Positions 55,029 to 64,000 are shown, counted from the first letter of the stretch. The stretch: DNA of 64,000 nt from GCA-2711565 sp963664245 (GCA_963664245.1 OY760934.1:1798001-1862000), one strand, 5' to 3'. A program made the numbers and translations. The notes: generated from the sequence alone by a model not told the origin.

Positions 55029-56810
55029 ATGAAAAATTATTTTAAGCCTCTGTCAATTATCGTTTTATCAGTTTTTTTAATGGTTTCATGTGTAATACAA
55101 CAAAAAATTGATAATCCCGAAATAAGTACCGACGAATTAAAATCACACATCAAATACCTGGCTTCCGAGGAGCTGGCCGGCAGATATCCCGGCACAGAAG
55201 GCGATCAGCTTTCGGCTGATTATATCGCCCGTCAGTTTAAAGATCTTGGGTTGAAACCGCTCACCAAAAATTATTTACAGCCATTTGAAGTAGCTACCAG
55301 TGTTGGACTCGGGGAAAATAATTTTTTGGTTTACGAAGGAGATTCGGCCGTTTTACGGAAAGATTTCATCGCCTCTTCTATTGCCGAAGATGCTGCTTTA
55401 AAATCGGGAATCTGCTTTGTGGGCTACGGCTTCGATATAAACACCAACGAAATTCAGTGGAACGATTACGAAGGCATGGACGTAAACGGGAAATGGGTTT
55501 TGGTTCTTAAAGGCGAACCGGAAATCGATAGCTTGCAAAGCCCCTACATACGGTTCAGCAAAGATCACTTCAAGGTAATGACAGCCAAAGATCACGGTGC
55601 CGCAGGCGTTCTTTTTGTGGCCGGGCAACATTTTTCGATGCGGGATGTGCTGGATGAACCTTCACGAAAAACAACCACGGCAGGCATTCCGGTCATTCAA
55701 CTCAGCCGGCAGTTTACAAATAAAATTCTGGAGGAATCCAAGATTGAAGATTTGGAAAAAGAACTCAACACCAAGCGTAAACCCCTAAGCTTTGCCCTCA
55801 ACAAAACCCTTGAGGCCCAATCGGACATTGATATCAAAAAAGCAAAAACATACAATGTAATCGCCTATATTGAAGGAACCGATGCGGCATTAAAAGATGA
55901 ATTCGTGGTTATTGGCGGACATTACGATCATCTGGGCATGGGTGGCGAGGGAAGTTCTTCCCGCAGGCAGGACACCATTGCCCCTCATTACGGTGCCGAT
56001 GATAATGCTTCAGGAGTAGCGGCTCTCATCGAATTGGCTGAAAAATTCGCAGCTCAAAAACAAAACAAACGCAGCCTTGTGTTTATTGCTTTCGGAGCCG
56101 AAGAAATGGGACTTCTGGGATCGGAATATTTTACAGAAAAAGAAATTATTGATTCCGGTAAAATTTCGGCCATGATTAACCTTGACATGATTGGCCGTCT
56201 GAAAGCTGATAACTCCCTAAGCATTGGCGGGGTTGGTTCTTCAAAAGAAGCCTTAGAAATTTTAGAAAACAACCTACTTGCCGGGCAATTTAAAATTGGC
56301 ACCAGCAACGAAGGCTACGGCCCTTCCGATCATGCTTCATTTTATAAAAAAGACATCCCGGTATTTTTTATCAGTACCGGGGCACATTTAGATTACCACA
56401 CCCCAGCCGACACCTACGACAAAATAAATTTCCCGGGATTGAAAACCGTAGGGGATTACGTTTATGAGCTGGCAACTGCTGTGTGCAACCGCGATGCTAA
56501 GCTAACTTATCAGGATGCCGGGCCAAAAACAGGCAAAGTATCCCGAAAAAGAATGGGAGTAACCCTTGGGATTATGCCCGACTATGCCGGAAAAACAAAA
56601 GAAGGTTTACGCGCCGATTTTGTAACCAAAGGCAAACCGGCATACAAAGCCGGGATGAAAGACGGCGATGTGATTATTGCCATCGAAGGGAAGAAAATCA
56701 AAGATATTTACGAATATATGTACCGTTTACAAAGCCTGAAATTTGGGCAAACCATTACGATTGAAGTGTTGCGGGACGGAGAAAAAATGGTGTTAATTGT
56801 TCAATTATAA
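55029..56810 (+). CDS. M28 metallopeptidase lipoprotein with PA and PDZ domains
   Basis: 593 aa. Lipoprotein signal peptide ending in MVSC (Cys21). A PA-type domain (about 105-255) is inserted before the M28 zinc peptidase (about 275-485) with GGHYDHLG, GADDNASGVAAL, AFGAEEMGLLGS and the late His in HLDYHTP. A PDZ domain (about 510-590; AGMKDGDVIIAIEGKKI) ends the chain. Likely an envelope aminopeptidase. The next gene starts 4 nt after its stop. Confidence 0.93.
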   Translation: MKNYFKPLSIIVLSVFLMVSCVIQQKIDNPEISTDELKSHIKYLASEELAGRYPGTEGDQLSADYIARQFKDLGLKPLTKNYLQPFEVATSVGLGENNFLVYEGDSAVLRKDFIASSIAEDAALKSGICFVGYGFDINTNEIQWNDYEGMDVNGKWVLVLKGEPEIDSLQSPYIRFSKDHFKVMTAKDHGAAGVLFVAGQHFSMRDVLDEPSRKTTTAGIPVIQLSRQFTNKILEESKIEDLEKELNTKRKPLSFALNKTLEAQSDIDIKKAKTYNVIAYIEGTDAALKDEFVVIGGHYDHLGMGGEGSSSRRQDTIAPHYGADDNASGVAALIELAEKFAAQKQNKRSLVFIAFGAEEMGLLGSEYFTEKEIIDSGKISAMINLDMIGRLKADNSLSIGGVGSSKEALEILENNLLAGQFKIGTSNEGYGPSDHASFYKKDIPVFFISTGAHLDYHTPADTYDKINFPGLKTVGDYVYELATAVCNRDAKLTYQDAGPKTGKVSRKRMGVTLGIMPDYAGKTKEGLRADFVTKGKPAYKAGMKDGDVIIAIEGKKIKDIYEYMYRLQSLKFGQTITIEVLRDGEKMVLIVQL

Positions 56811-56814
56811 AGGC

Positions 56815-57639
56815 ATGAAAAGAGTATTATTGTGGATTTTAGCTTTAGTTATCACCCTCTCGGCGATATTTTATCAACGCATTACCGGACCAACGTACAG
56901 TAAAAAAGCAAAGCTGGAAATCAACCAAAACAAGTACAAGTTTAAGTTGCCCCGGACACATTCCAGTTCGAGCGATTGTGAAATCCGTTTAAACATCCCC
57001 GATCAGAAAGTTAATGCGAAACTTTTTTACCGCAAATATCCCACAAACGACAACTGGACAAGCCTTGAATTTACCCGCGAAGGTGATCTTTTAAAAGCAA
57101 GCTTACCAAAACAACCGGCTGCCGGGAAACTAGCCTATTTTCTGGAGTTAAACTCTGCAAACGAAAAAGCATTTCTTTTTAAAAAAGAACCCGTTAAGAT
57201 CAGGTACAAAGATGATGTTCCGCCGGCAATTTTAATTCCGCACATTATTATAATGTTTATCTCCATGATTTTTGCGAACGTTGCCGGAATTTTTGCCATT
57301 GCCAGAATCCGAAGATTCAGGTTCTACACCAATGTGAGCCTTTTTCTGCTAACCATCGGAGGAATGATTTTAGGCCCCTTGGTTCAGTTTTATGCTTTTG
57401 GCGATGCATGGACCGGAGTTCCGTTTGGCTGGGATTTGACTGACAACAAAACCCTTATCAGTTTTCTTTTCTGGGTACTGGCGGTAATCATGAACCGTAA
57501 AAAAGGGAAACCGGTATACACCATCATTGCGTCTATCGTAACACTGATTATTTTTTCCATTCCGCACTCAATGTTTGGTTCGGAGTTAAACCCGAACACG
57601 GGGGAAATTGTGCAGGGCATAATTTTGTTTTATTTTTAA
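56815..57639 (+). CDS. Uncharacterised membrane protein
   Basis: 274 aa, no recognised family. One N-terminal helix (about 5-20), an extracytoplasmic beta-rich domain of about 110 residues (LFYRKYPTNDNWTSLEFTRE), then four helices (about 140-165, 175-200, 220-235, 240-258). I chose the ATG at 56815 (MKRVLLWILA), 4 nt after the peptidase stop; an upstream TTG frame overlaps that gene. It is tightly placed between the M28 peptidase and amrB (3-nt gap), so the three are probably co-expressed. Confidence 0.8.
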   Translation: MKRVLLWILALVITLSAIFYQRITGPTYSKKAKLEINQNKYKFKLPRTHSSSSDCEIRLNIPDQKVNAKLFYRKYPTNDNWTSLEFTREGDLLKASLPKQPAAGKLAYFLELNSANEKAFLFKKEPVKIRYKDDVPPAILIPHIIIMFISMIFANVAGIFAIARIRRFRFYTNVSLFLLTIGGMILGPLVQFYAFGDAWTGVPFGWDLTDNKTLISFLFWVLAVIMNRKKGKPVYTIIASIVTLIIFSIPHSMFGSELNPNTGEIVQGIILFYF

Positions 57640-57642
57640 CGG

Positions 57643-58488
57643 ATGAAAATCCGAAAAGCAGCTGTTGCCGGACGGTTTTACCCGGCACGTAAAAAAGAAC
57701 TGGCAAAACTTTACGATCAGATTTTACTGGCCGAAAAATCGAAAATTGATTATTCGCTGGCCGAAAACGAAATCATCGGTGCCATTGTACCCCATGCGGG
57801 CTACGTTTACTCGGGCTATCAGGCTATTCATTTTTTTGAGATTTTAAAGAACCTCCGCACAACATTCGACACCGTTGTTATTGTGAACCCCAACCACACA
57901 GGTTACGGTGATGAAATTTCGCTGGATGATAATTTTCAGTGGGAAGGCGTGTTGGGAAACACGCTTCTGGATCATGAACTAATGAACGAACTCGATTTCC
58001 CGAAAAACGAAATGGCCCACAAATTTGAGCATTCGGGCGAAGTGATGCTTCCGTTTTTGCAGCATGTGCTGGATTATGAATTCAAAATTTTACCGATCAC
58101 ACTTTCGGTTCAAAACCAGGAAAACGCAAAACAAATTGCCGACGAAATTTACCGGGCTAACCAAAAACTTCAAAAGAAAATTTGTTTTATCGCTTCTTCC
58201 GATTTTTCTCATTTTGTAAGTCCACAGCAAGGCGAAAAGCAGGACAATCCAGTGATCGAGGCCATACTAAACTTTGATGCAGAAAGCATCGAAAAAGAGA
58301 TACGGAAAAACAAGCAAAGCATTTGCGGTTACGGCCCCATCATGTCGCTGATTGAATATTCGAAATTGTGTTCGGGCGAAAGCAAAAATAAAATCCTTCG
58401 CCGGGGACATTCGGGCGAGGTCAGCCCCTCCAGCGAGGTGGTTCATTATTTGTCGGTATTATTTTATCAAGAAGCTAATCAATCATAA
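57643..58488 (+). CDS. amrB: AmmeMemoRadiSam system protein B (MEMO family)
   Basis: 281 aa. MEMO fold with AVAGRFYPA at the N-terminus, VPHAGYVYSGYQ (His51), VIVNPNHTGYG and SSDFSHF, the His/Asp residues that form the dioxygenase-like metal site. It starts 3 nt after the membrane protein gene. It pairs with AmrS at 53936, although two unrelated genes lie between them. Confidence 0.92.
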   Translation: MKIRKAAVAGRFYPARKKELAKLYDQILLAEKSKIDYSLAENEIIGAIVPHAGYVYSGYQAIHFFEILKNLRTTFDTVVIVNPNHTGYGDEISLDDNFQWEGVLGNTLLDHELMNELDFPKNEMAHKFEHSGEVMLPFLQHVLDYEFKILPITLSVQNQENAKQIADEIYRANQKLQKKICFIASSDFSHFVSPQQGEKQDNPVIEAILNFDAESIEKEIRKNKQSICGYGPIMSLIEYSKLCSGESKNKILRRGHSGEVSPSSEVVHYLSVLFYQEANQS

Positions 58489-58499
58489 ATTCTTTTAAG

Positions 58500-58507
58500 T
58501 AATTTTG
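58500..58507 (+). promoter_or_regulatory. -7 box TAATTTTG before the nucleotide kinase
   Basis: An exact TAnnTTTG match ending 5 nt before the ATG at 58513, again predicting a leaderless message. Confidence 0.5.
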
Positions 58508-58512
58508 CTTTT

Positions 58513-59073
58513 ATGATTATCATCGGAATTACAGGAACATTAGGTGCCGGAAAAGGAACCATTGTTGATTATCTTGTTACACAAAAAGGCTTTAAGCATT
58601 TTTCGGTTCGTGAATTTATTGTTGAAGAAATTGAACGCCGTGGAATGGAGGTGAACCGAGACAGCATGACCGAGGTGGGGAACGATCTCCGTGCAAAAAA
58701 TTCACCCGCTTACATTGCTGAACAACTCTATTACAAAGCAAAGACATCAGGTAAAAACAGCGTTATTGAAAGTCTTCGCACCGAAGGGGAAATTCGTTCG
58801 CTGCAAAGCAAAGGCAATTTCTATTTGTTTGCTATAGATGCCGATCCTAAAACCCGTTTTGAACGTGTTCAGGTCAGGGGGTCATCAACTGATAAGGTTG
58901 ATTTTAAAACGTTCCTGGCGAACGAAAAGCGTGAGATGCAATCAAATGACCCGAACAAACAAAATTTATCGAAATGTCGTGAGCTGGCAGACTTTGTATT
59001 AAATAATGATGGAAGCATTGCCGAACTCAATAACCAGGTAGAAGAAATCATCAACGAAATAGAAAGCAAATAA
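58513..59073 (+). CDS. P-loop nucleotide kinase (dCMP/CMP-kinase-like)
   Basis: 186 aa. The P-loop is GTLGAGKGT (about 8-16). A kinase-like core follows with DSMTEVGNDLRAKNSPAYIA, SVIESLRTEGEIRSLQ and an Arg-containing lid region TRFERVQVRG. The closest known groups are dephospho-CoA/nucleoside-monophosphate kinases. It is followed after 1 nt by dCMP deaminase, which points to a role in deoxypyrimidine nucleotide supply. Confidence 0.8.
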   Translation: MIIIGITGTLGAGKGTIVDYLVTQKGFKHFSVREFIVEEIERRGMEVNRDSMTEVGNDLRAKNSPAYIAEQLYYKAKTSGKNSVIESLRTEGEIRSLQSKGNFYLFAIDADPKTRFERVQVRGSSTDKVDFKTFLANEKREMQSNDPNKQNLSKCRELADFVLNNDGSIAELNNQVEEIINEIESK

Positions 59074-59074
59074 A

Positions 59075-59566
59075 ATGGCAGAAAAAAAACATGTACGCCC
59101 AAGCTGGGATGAATATTTTATGGAATTAGCTGACGCCGTAGCCAAGCGTGCCACCTGCGACCGTGGCCGGAGCGGCTGTGTAATTGTACGAAACAAACAG
59201 GTTTTGGTGTCGGGCTATGTAGGTTCACCCAAGGGTCTCCCCCATTGCGACGATGTTGGGCACCTGTTTAAAAAAGTGTATCACGAAGACGGCAAGATTA
59301 CCCAGCATTGTGTTCGCACCGTACACGCCGAACAAAATGCTATTTGCCAGGCTGCCAAACTTGGCATTGCCCTCGAAAACTCAACCCTTTACTGCCGCAT
59401 GACCCCCTGCCGTACTTGTGCCATGCTGATTATAAATTGTGGGATTGTGCGCGTGGTTTGCGAGAAAAAATATCATGCCGGAGCCGAGTCGGAAGAAATG
59501 TTTAAACAAGCCGGGGTTGAACTGGTTTATTTTAGCGAAGAAATTGAAAAATACGAAGGTCAGTAA
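59075..59566 (+). CDS. dCMP deaminase (ComEB-like cytidine deaminase family)
   Basis: 163 aa zinc enzyme that turns dCMP into dUMP for dTMP synthesis. Zinc motifs: HAEQNAICQ (His84, Glu86) and TPCRTC (Cys112, Cys115). A second Cys/His group, HCDDVGHLFKKVYHEDGKIT, matches the structural zinc site of the family. Co-transcribed with the kinase upstream. Confidence 0.93.
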   Translation: MAEKKHVRPSWDEYFMELADAVAKRATCDRGRSGCVIVRNKQVLVSGYVGSPKGLPHCDDVGHLFKKVYHEDGKITQHCVRTVHAEQNAICQAAKLGIALENSTLYCRMTPCRTCAMLIINCGIVRVVCEKKYHAGAESEEMFKQAGVELVYFSEEIEKYEGQ

Positions 59567-59580
59567 ATGCTCCCTAAAAT

Positions 59581-60510
59581 TTATTTACTTTCAGATAATT
59601 GAAATTTAATAAATTCTACAATCTCATCCATTGCCTGTTTTGCTTCTTTAAACAGCGGGCTTAGCAATGGATAACAATGTACCATTCCCTTTCCTTCCGT
59701 AAACTTAGCATCAACACCGGCAACCTTTGCTTTTTCAAAAAATTGTTTCCCATCGTCAAACAACTCATCATCTACAGCAGAATTAATAAACAGGGGAGGA
59801 AATCCTTTCAAATTGCCATACAAAGGAGAAATCAAGGGATTTCTCGCATCAGCATCCCCAATGTAGTGGTGGCTAAATACCTTCCACGAATCTAAAGGAG
59901 CGACGGATTTTTTGTTTTTGCTTACGTAAGATTCACCAGACAGTGTCAAATCTGTCCATGGAGAAATTGCAACCGCCGCTTTGGGTAAAGAAATTCCTTT
60001 TTGTTTCAGGGTCAAAAGCAAAGCAAAGCTTAACCCGCCACCAGCTGATTCTCCCATTATCAGAATATTTTCAGGACGAAAGCCTTTATTCAGGACTTGC
60101 CGGTACACCTCCAAAGAATCGTTTAAAGCATATGGAAATGGAAATTCAGGGGCAAGCCGATATTCAAAAAGTAAATTTGTTATCCCCGTAAGATCCGCAA
60201 CTTTAGCAACAACGGTTCGGTGATCGTTACACGAACCCGAAACATAACCCCCTCCATGAACATAAAAAATCAACTTTCCCGGTTTTGCATTTAAGGGTTT
60301 GATCCATTCGGCTTTAAACCCGCCAATCATTTCTTTTTTAACTTGAATGCCTTCGGGCAGCTTACCAAACCTGGCCGCACCTTTTTCGCAAGCGTCCCTG
60401 AACGCATCAATGGATGTATTTAAATCAAACGTTCTTTTTCTCAGTTTTCCTTGGAACAGATGCCGGTGCCTGAATAAATAAGTAATTAAACGTGCTTTAA
60501 AACTTAGCAT
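59581..60510 (-). CDS. Alpha/beta-hydrolase esterase (HSL family)
   Basis: 309 aa. Oxyanion-hole motif YVHGGGYVSGS, nucleophile elbow GESAGGG and the late acid/His pair near SAVDDELFDD and GMVHCYPL give a full catalytic triad of the Abhydrolase_3 group. No signal peptide. It is convergent with the dCMP deaminase gene and transcribed alone. Substrate unknown. Confidence 0.9.
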   Translation of the reverse strand: MLSFKARLITYLFRHRHLFQGKLRKRTFDLNTSIDAFRDACEKGAARFGKLPEGIQVKKEMIGGFKAEWIKPLNAKPGKLIFYVHGGGYVSGSCNDHRTVVAKVADLTGITNLLFEYRLAPEFPFPYALNDSLEVYRQVLNKGFRPENILIMGESAGGGLSFALLLTLKQKGISLPKAAVAISPWTDLTLSGESYVSKNKKSVAPLDSWKVFSHHYIGDADARNPLISPLYGNLKGFPPLFINSAVDDELFDDGKQFFEKAKVAGVDAKFTEGKGMVHCYPLLSPLFKEAKQAMDEIVEFIKFQLSESK

Positions 60511-60572
60511 TTTTCTTGTTTTTTTTCGAACGCAAAAATCTTAAATAAAAGATTGAAAACACTTCACCTATG

Positions 60573-61151
60573 TTAACTTTTACGCCCAAATGTTTTTTTC
60601 CTGATCCGGCTCAATGATTGCGGGGCAATTCCCAAGAAAGTAGATAAATGTTTTAACGGGATTTTTTGCATCAAGCTTGCGGGGTATTCTTCAAATAATT
60701 TTTGATACCTCGCTTCGGCAGTCATGGTTTTGGCTTCCAAATAAAAATTCTCGGAAAATTCCTGAATCTCATTTAAAAGCTTACGGATAAAGGTATTCCA
60801 GGCTACAATTTCTTCAAGTTTTTTATATTGCTGAAACGAGGTTTGCCAAACGGTGGTGTCCTCCAATGCCTGGATACCCTCGTTAGAAAGGGTTTGGTTC
60901 CTGAAACTCAATTTCGAAGTAAAACAATAAGGAGCCAACGTAAATGTTTTGGTAATATCTTCGCCATCTACATCATAAAAAAACCGTAACAGGCCCTTCT
61001 CAAGAAAATAAAAATGATTGCAAATACTTCCCGGTTGAAGGATTAGTTCATTTCTCCTGAAAATCTTTTTTTCAAAATGCAGTTCTATTTTTTGCCAGTC
61101 AGCGTCTGACAATTGGATATAATTTTCGATGAAAATTTTAAAGTTCAGCAA
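60573..61151 (-). CDS. Crp/Fnr-family transcriptional regulator
   Basis: 192 aa. An N-terminal cyclic-nucleotide-binding-like beta roll (about 10-115; RRNELILQPGSICNHFYFLE, FEKKIF) is followed by a C-terminal helix-turn-helix, IPLKHLSTFLGIAPQSLSRI. It lacks Fnr cysteines. Such single-domain-pair Crp-like proteins in this phylum often control a neighbouring gene; the esterase lies 62 nt downstream on the same strand. Confidence 0.9.
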   Translation of the reverse strand: MLNFKIFIENYIQLSDADWQKIELHFEKKIFRRNELILQPGSICNHFYFLEKGLLRFFYDVDGEDITKTFTLAPYCFTSKLSFRNQTLSNEGIQALEDTTVWQTSFQQYKKLEEIVAWNTFIRKLLNEIQEFSENFYLEAKTMTAEARYQKLFEEYPASLMQKIPLKHLSTFLGIAPQSLSRIRKKTFGRKS

Positions 61152-61301
61152 AAGGCTTTTATTTAAATTTTACTTCAATGTTGTCGAATAATTTCAGAAA
61201 AACATTTAACAAAACTATCATTTTTATTGCATTACTAAATGTATTTCTGTTTGGGTTTGTGCTTTCAAAGAATTCCTTAAATTTACCGAAAACTAAATTC
61301 T

Positions 61302-63242
61302 GTGCGTAAAAAATTTATTATTGTATTGATCGCCATCTTTGTTGGCAGTATTTTTTTAAGCCCCGAATTAAAGGCAAATGAAGAGATAAAGGTTGAACTC
61401 CCGAAGATTATTGTTCAAAAAGTACCCTGTAACATTAAAATATTTTTGAGTGACGAGCTGGCTCAAAAGTACGGGGAAACCCCTCCTGTTTTTTTTATTA
61501 ACGGCAAAGAAATAAAAGCCGAAATCAATAATAACGAACTAATCATCAAACATTCTTTTACTAAAAAACAGGCTTTATACATCCAGCTCGACGGCTTCGA
61601 CTTCAAAAAAAATATAAATCCCATCCCCCTCTGGATGTCGATTTTGCCCCCACTCATCGCCATTATGATGGCCTTGTTTTTACGTGAAGTTTTTGCTTCG
61701 CTTTTTATCGGGATTTTGGTTGGAACCACGATTATTTATTATTACCAGGGAAGCACGTTTTTCATCGCTATTTTCGAAGGGTTGTTTGCCCTGATTGATA
61801 CTTACATTTTGGAATCACTGGCCGACAAAGGGCATCTTTCTATCATTATATTTTCGATGTTGATTGGCGGGATGGTCAACGTTATTACCAAAAATGGCGG
61901 GATGAAAGGAGTGGTAAACTTTTTATCGCGCTACGCTAAAAGTGCCCGTTCGGGGCAATTTGTTACCTGGCTGTTGGGAATTGCCATCTTTTTTGACGAT
62001 TATGCAAACACGCTGGTTGTGGGCAATACCATGCGTCCGGTTACTGACCGCTTGCGGATTTCGAGGGAAAAGCTGGCCTATATTGTCGACTCAACAGCCG
62101 CCCCGGTTGCAGCCATTGCTTTTGTAACCACCTGGATCGGAGCCGAATTAAGTTACATCCAGGACGGGATAAACACCATCGGGATTTCCGAAAGTGCTTA
62201 TACAGTTTTTATGAACTCCTTAACCTACGCATTTTATCCCGTTTTTGCCCTGATTTTTATTCTGATCCTGTTGTTTAGCCGCTCGGATTACGGTCCCATG
62301 TACACTGCCGAGAGGAAAGCACGCAAACACGGGGTCATTGTTGGAGATAACGAAGGCTTTTCGAATCAATTAAACGAATTAAATATTGACGAAAAAGTCA
62401 AGGCTCGTTGGTACAATGCAGTTATCCCGGTTTTGGTTATCATTTTCGGAACCTTTGCAGGTCTGTTTTATACCGGTTGGGATCAAGCGGTTTGGAACAA
62501 CCCAGATTTAGGTTTCTCAAAAAAATTATCGGCCATTATTGGCAACGCCGATTCGTACCAGGCCCTGCTTTGGTCGTCCATTTCAGGGGTTTTAGTGGCT
62601 ATCGGGTTAACACTGGTTCAGCGCATATTATCGTTAAAAGAAACCATCGACAGCTTTATCAATGGTTTGCGAACCATGCTTACAGCTATCTTAATTTTGA
62701 CATTGGCATGGTCCATTGCTTTGGTAACCGAGCATTTGCATACCGCCGATTTTATTTCACAAAGCATGCTGGCCTTTTCATTATCGCCTTATCTGGTTCC
62801 TTCCTTAACCTTTATACTGGCTGCCTTAGTTGCTTTTTCTACTGGTTCGTCCTGGGGAACCATGGCTATTCTTTACCCGCTTCTTTTGCCAGCAACCTGG
62901 CTAATTTCAAACGAAAGTGGGTTAAGCTATGATGCTTCGATTTTAATTTTCTACAACGTAGTATCTGCTGTTTTAGCCGGATCTGTTTTAGGCGATCATT
63001 GCTCACCCATTTCCGACACCACTATTTTAAGTTCACTGGCCAGCAGTTGTAATCATATTGAACATGTAAGAACACAATTACCATATGCCCTTACTGTTGG
63101 CGGAGTAGCCGTTTTTGCAGGAACATTGCCTTCGGCTTATGGAGTTCCTTCATGGATATTATTCCCTCTGGGGATTGGTATTCTTTATATTATTATTCGG
63201 ATCTTTGGAAAAAAAATTAAACCATCAACCATTCAAAGTTAA
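61302..63242 (+). CDS. NhaC-family Na+/H+ antiporter with N-terminal ectodomain
   Basis: 646 aa. A signal peptide-like segment (to about residue 25) and a beta-rich domain of about 80 residues (VELPKIIVQKVPCNIKIFLS) precede about twelve transmembrane helices. The core has IAIFFDDYANTLVVGNTMRP, VDSTAAPVAAIAFVTTW and VLGDHCSPISDTTILSS, the conserved NhaC blocks. The start is GTG at 61302. It should exchange sodium for protons (or a related solute) at the inner membrane. The ectodomain is not typical of NhaC. Confidence 0.9.
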   Translation: MRKKFIIVLIAIFVGSIFLSPELKANEEIKVELPKIIVQKVPCNIKIFLSDELAQKYGETPPVFFINGKEIKAEINNNELIIKHSFTKKQALYIQLDGFDFKKNINPIPLWMSILPPLIAIMMALFLREVFASLFIGILVGTTIIYYYQGSTFFIAIFEGLFALIDTYILESLADKGHLSIIIFSMLIGGMVNVITKNGGMKGVVNFLSRYAKSARSGQFVTWLLGIAIFFDDYANTLVVGNTMRPVTDRLRISREKLAYIVDSTAAPVAAIAFVTTWIGAELSYIQDGINTIGISESAYTVFMNSLTYAFYPVFALIFILILLFSRSDYGPMYTAERKARKHGVIVGDNEGFSNQLNELNIDEKVKARWYNAVIPVLVIIFGTFAGLFYTGWDQAVWNNPDLGFSKKLSAIIGNADSYQALLWSSISGVLVAIGLTLVQRILSLKETIDSFINGLRTMLTAILILTLAWSIALVTEHLHTADFISQSMLAFSLSPYLVPSLTFILAALVAFSTGSSWGTMAILYPLLLPATWLISNESGLSYDASILIFYNVVSAVLAGSVLGDHCSPISDTTILSSLASSCNHIEHVRTQLPYALTVGGVAVFAGTLPSAYGVPSWILFPLGIGILYIIIRIFGKKIKPSTIQS

Positions 63243-63250
63243 ACTGACAT

Positions 63251-64000
63251 ATGACCTACATTGAAATTATTGCACTTATTGTTTCCGGTATTTTTGTGGG
63301 ATTTATCAACACATTGGCCGGTGGTGGTTCTATTGTGTCGTTACCGGTATTAATGATGCTTGGATTACCGGCCCCGGTTGCCAACGGAACAAACCGAATT
63401 GGGATCCTGGTTCAAAACATCACCGCCGTTGCAAGCTTCAAGCAACAAAATGTATTAGATTGGAGAAAAGGGATCTTATTAGCTATTCCGGCAGTTGTTG
63501 GTTCGGTTATAGGTGCCTGGATTGCCGTAGATATCAATGAAGACGTGTTTGAAAAAGCCATTGGCGTGATAATGTTGGTCATGCTTGTTTTTATCTTGTT
63601 TAAGCCCCAGCGCATGGTTTACGGGAATAAAAAACTGGTTGAAAAGAAGCTTAATATCTGGCAACTTTTGTTGTTCTTTTTTGTTGGCTTATACGGAGGG
63701 TTCATCCAAATTGGCGTGGGCTATTTTTTAATTACCAGTCTGATTTTGGGCGTAGGATACGACCTGGTTAAGACCAATGCTGTAAAAGTACTTATTGTTT
63801 TAATATACACTCCCTTTGCTTTAATTGTATATGTTTTAAACGATCAGGTAAACTGGGCCTACGGTTTAACGTTAACCATAGGAACATTCGTAGGAGCCTT
63901 TATCGCTTCACGATTAGCGGTAACAAAAGGAGTGGTTTTTGTTAAATGGGTAATTATAATTGTAATCTTACTTACCTCATCGCACCTCTTCGGTCTTTTT
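63251..64000 (+). CDS. TauE/SafE-family (TSUP) permease, 3' end cut off
   Basis: Open for 250 codons from the ATG at 63251 to the window edge. It begins MTYIEIIALIVSGIFVGFIN and has the family block TLAGGGSIVSLPVLMMLGLP and the repeat GGFIQIGVGYFLIT, with about seven helices visible. Members export sulfite, sulfoacetate or other organic anions. It starts 8 nt after the antiporter stop, so the two may be one operon. Confidence 0.9.
   Translation, partial: MTYIEIIALIVSGIFVGFINTLAGGGSIVSLPVLMMLGLPAPVANGTNRIGILVQNITAVASFKQQNVLDWRKGILLAIPAVVGSVIGAWIAVDINEDVFEKAIGVIMLVMLVFILFKPQRMVYGNKKLVEKKLNIWQLLLFFFVGLYGGFIQIGVGYFLITSLILGVGYDLVKTNAVKVLIVLIYTPFALIVYVLNDQVNWAYGLTLTIGTFVGAFIASRLAVTKGVVFVKWVIIIVILLTSSHLFGLF

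Overview
The window looks like chromosome of a Bacteroidota member, probably Bacteroidales/Marinilabiliales-like. The evidence is two complete ECF sigma / FecR anti-sigma / SusC / SusD sets, a GldG-type ABC module, many lipoprotein signal peptides, low-to-moderate GC, and repeated -7 boxes of the Bacteroidota form TAnnTTTG. I cannot fix the genus from sequence alone.

Layout. 1-4523 (minus): two tandem paralogous ABC modules (ATPase plus ABC-2 permease, one fused to a GldG-type domain); the upstream ATPase copy carries a one-base frameshift. 4717-11895 and 12556-21064 (minus): two nutrient-uptake loci, each sigma -> FecR -> SusC (with STN domain) -> SusD; the second ends in a TlpA-like thioredoxin lipoprotein. 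Both have a CCGG-based hairpin between fecR and susC. 21279-26969 (minus): tripartite RND efflux operon with a paired direct-repeat operator just upstream of its -7 box. 27241-30522 (minus): large secreted Asp-box/sortilin-like propeller protein.

30794-38356: a type II-C CRISPR-Cas locus, the most interesting part of the window. A tracrRNA is divergent from cas9 (1453 aa). It is followed by a REP palindrome, a RAYT (REP-associated Y1 transposase) that itself carries an in-frame REP, cas1, cas2, a second flanking REP, and a 13-repeat/12-spacer array. The anti-repeat shows that crRNAs must be read from the minus strand, opposite to the cas genes. Each 46-nt repeat carries a near-consensus Bacteroidota promoter placed to start transcription at the edge of the next spacer. 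RAYT-cas1-cas2 is thus bracketed by same-orientation REPs and differs in codon use from cas9, which suggests a separately acquired or mobile adaptation module.

38361-50463 (minus): housekeeping and metabolic genes (ArnT-like glycosyltransferase, C1B peptidase, chorismate synthase, acyl-ACP thioesterase, YgiQ radical SAM, MtnA, M20 amidohydrolase, MsbA-like exporter). 50541-64000 (mostly plus): rbfA, a LolC/E-like permease, then (minus) manA, and a plus-strand run of LOG-family hydrolase, AmrS radical SAM, M28 peptidase, membrane protein, MEMO/AmrB, nucleotide kinase and dCMP deaminase. It ends with an esterase and a Crp-family regulator (minus), an NhaC-type antiporter and a TauE-like permease cut by the window edge. 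Several genes have a TAnnTTTG box only 4-5 nt before the start codon, predicting leaderless mRNAs.
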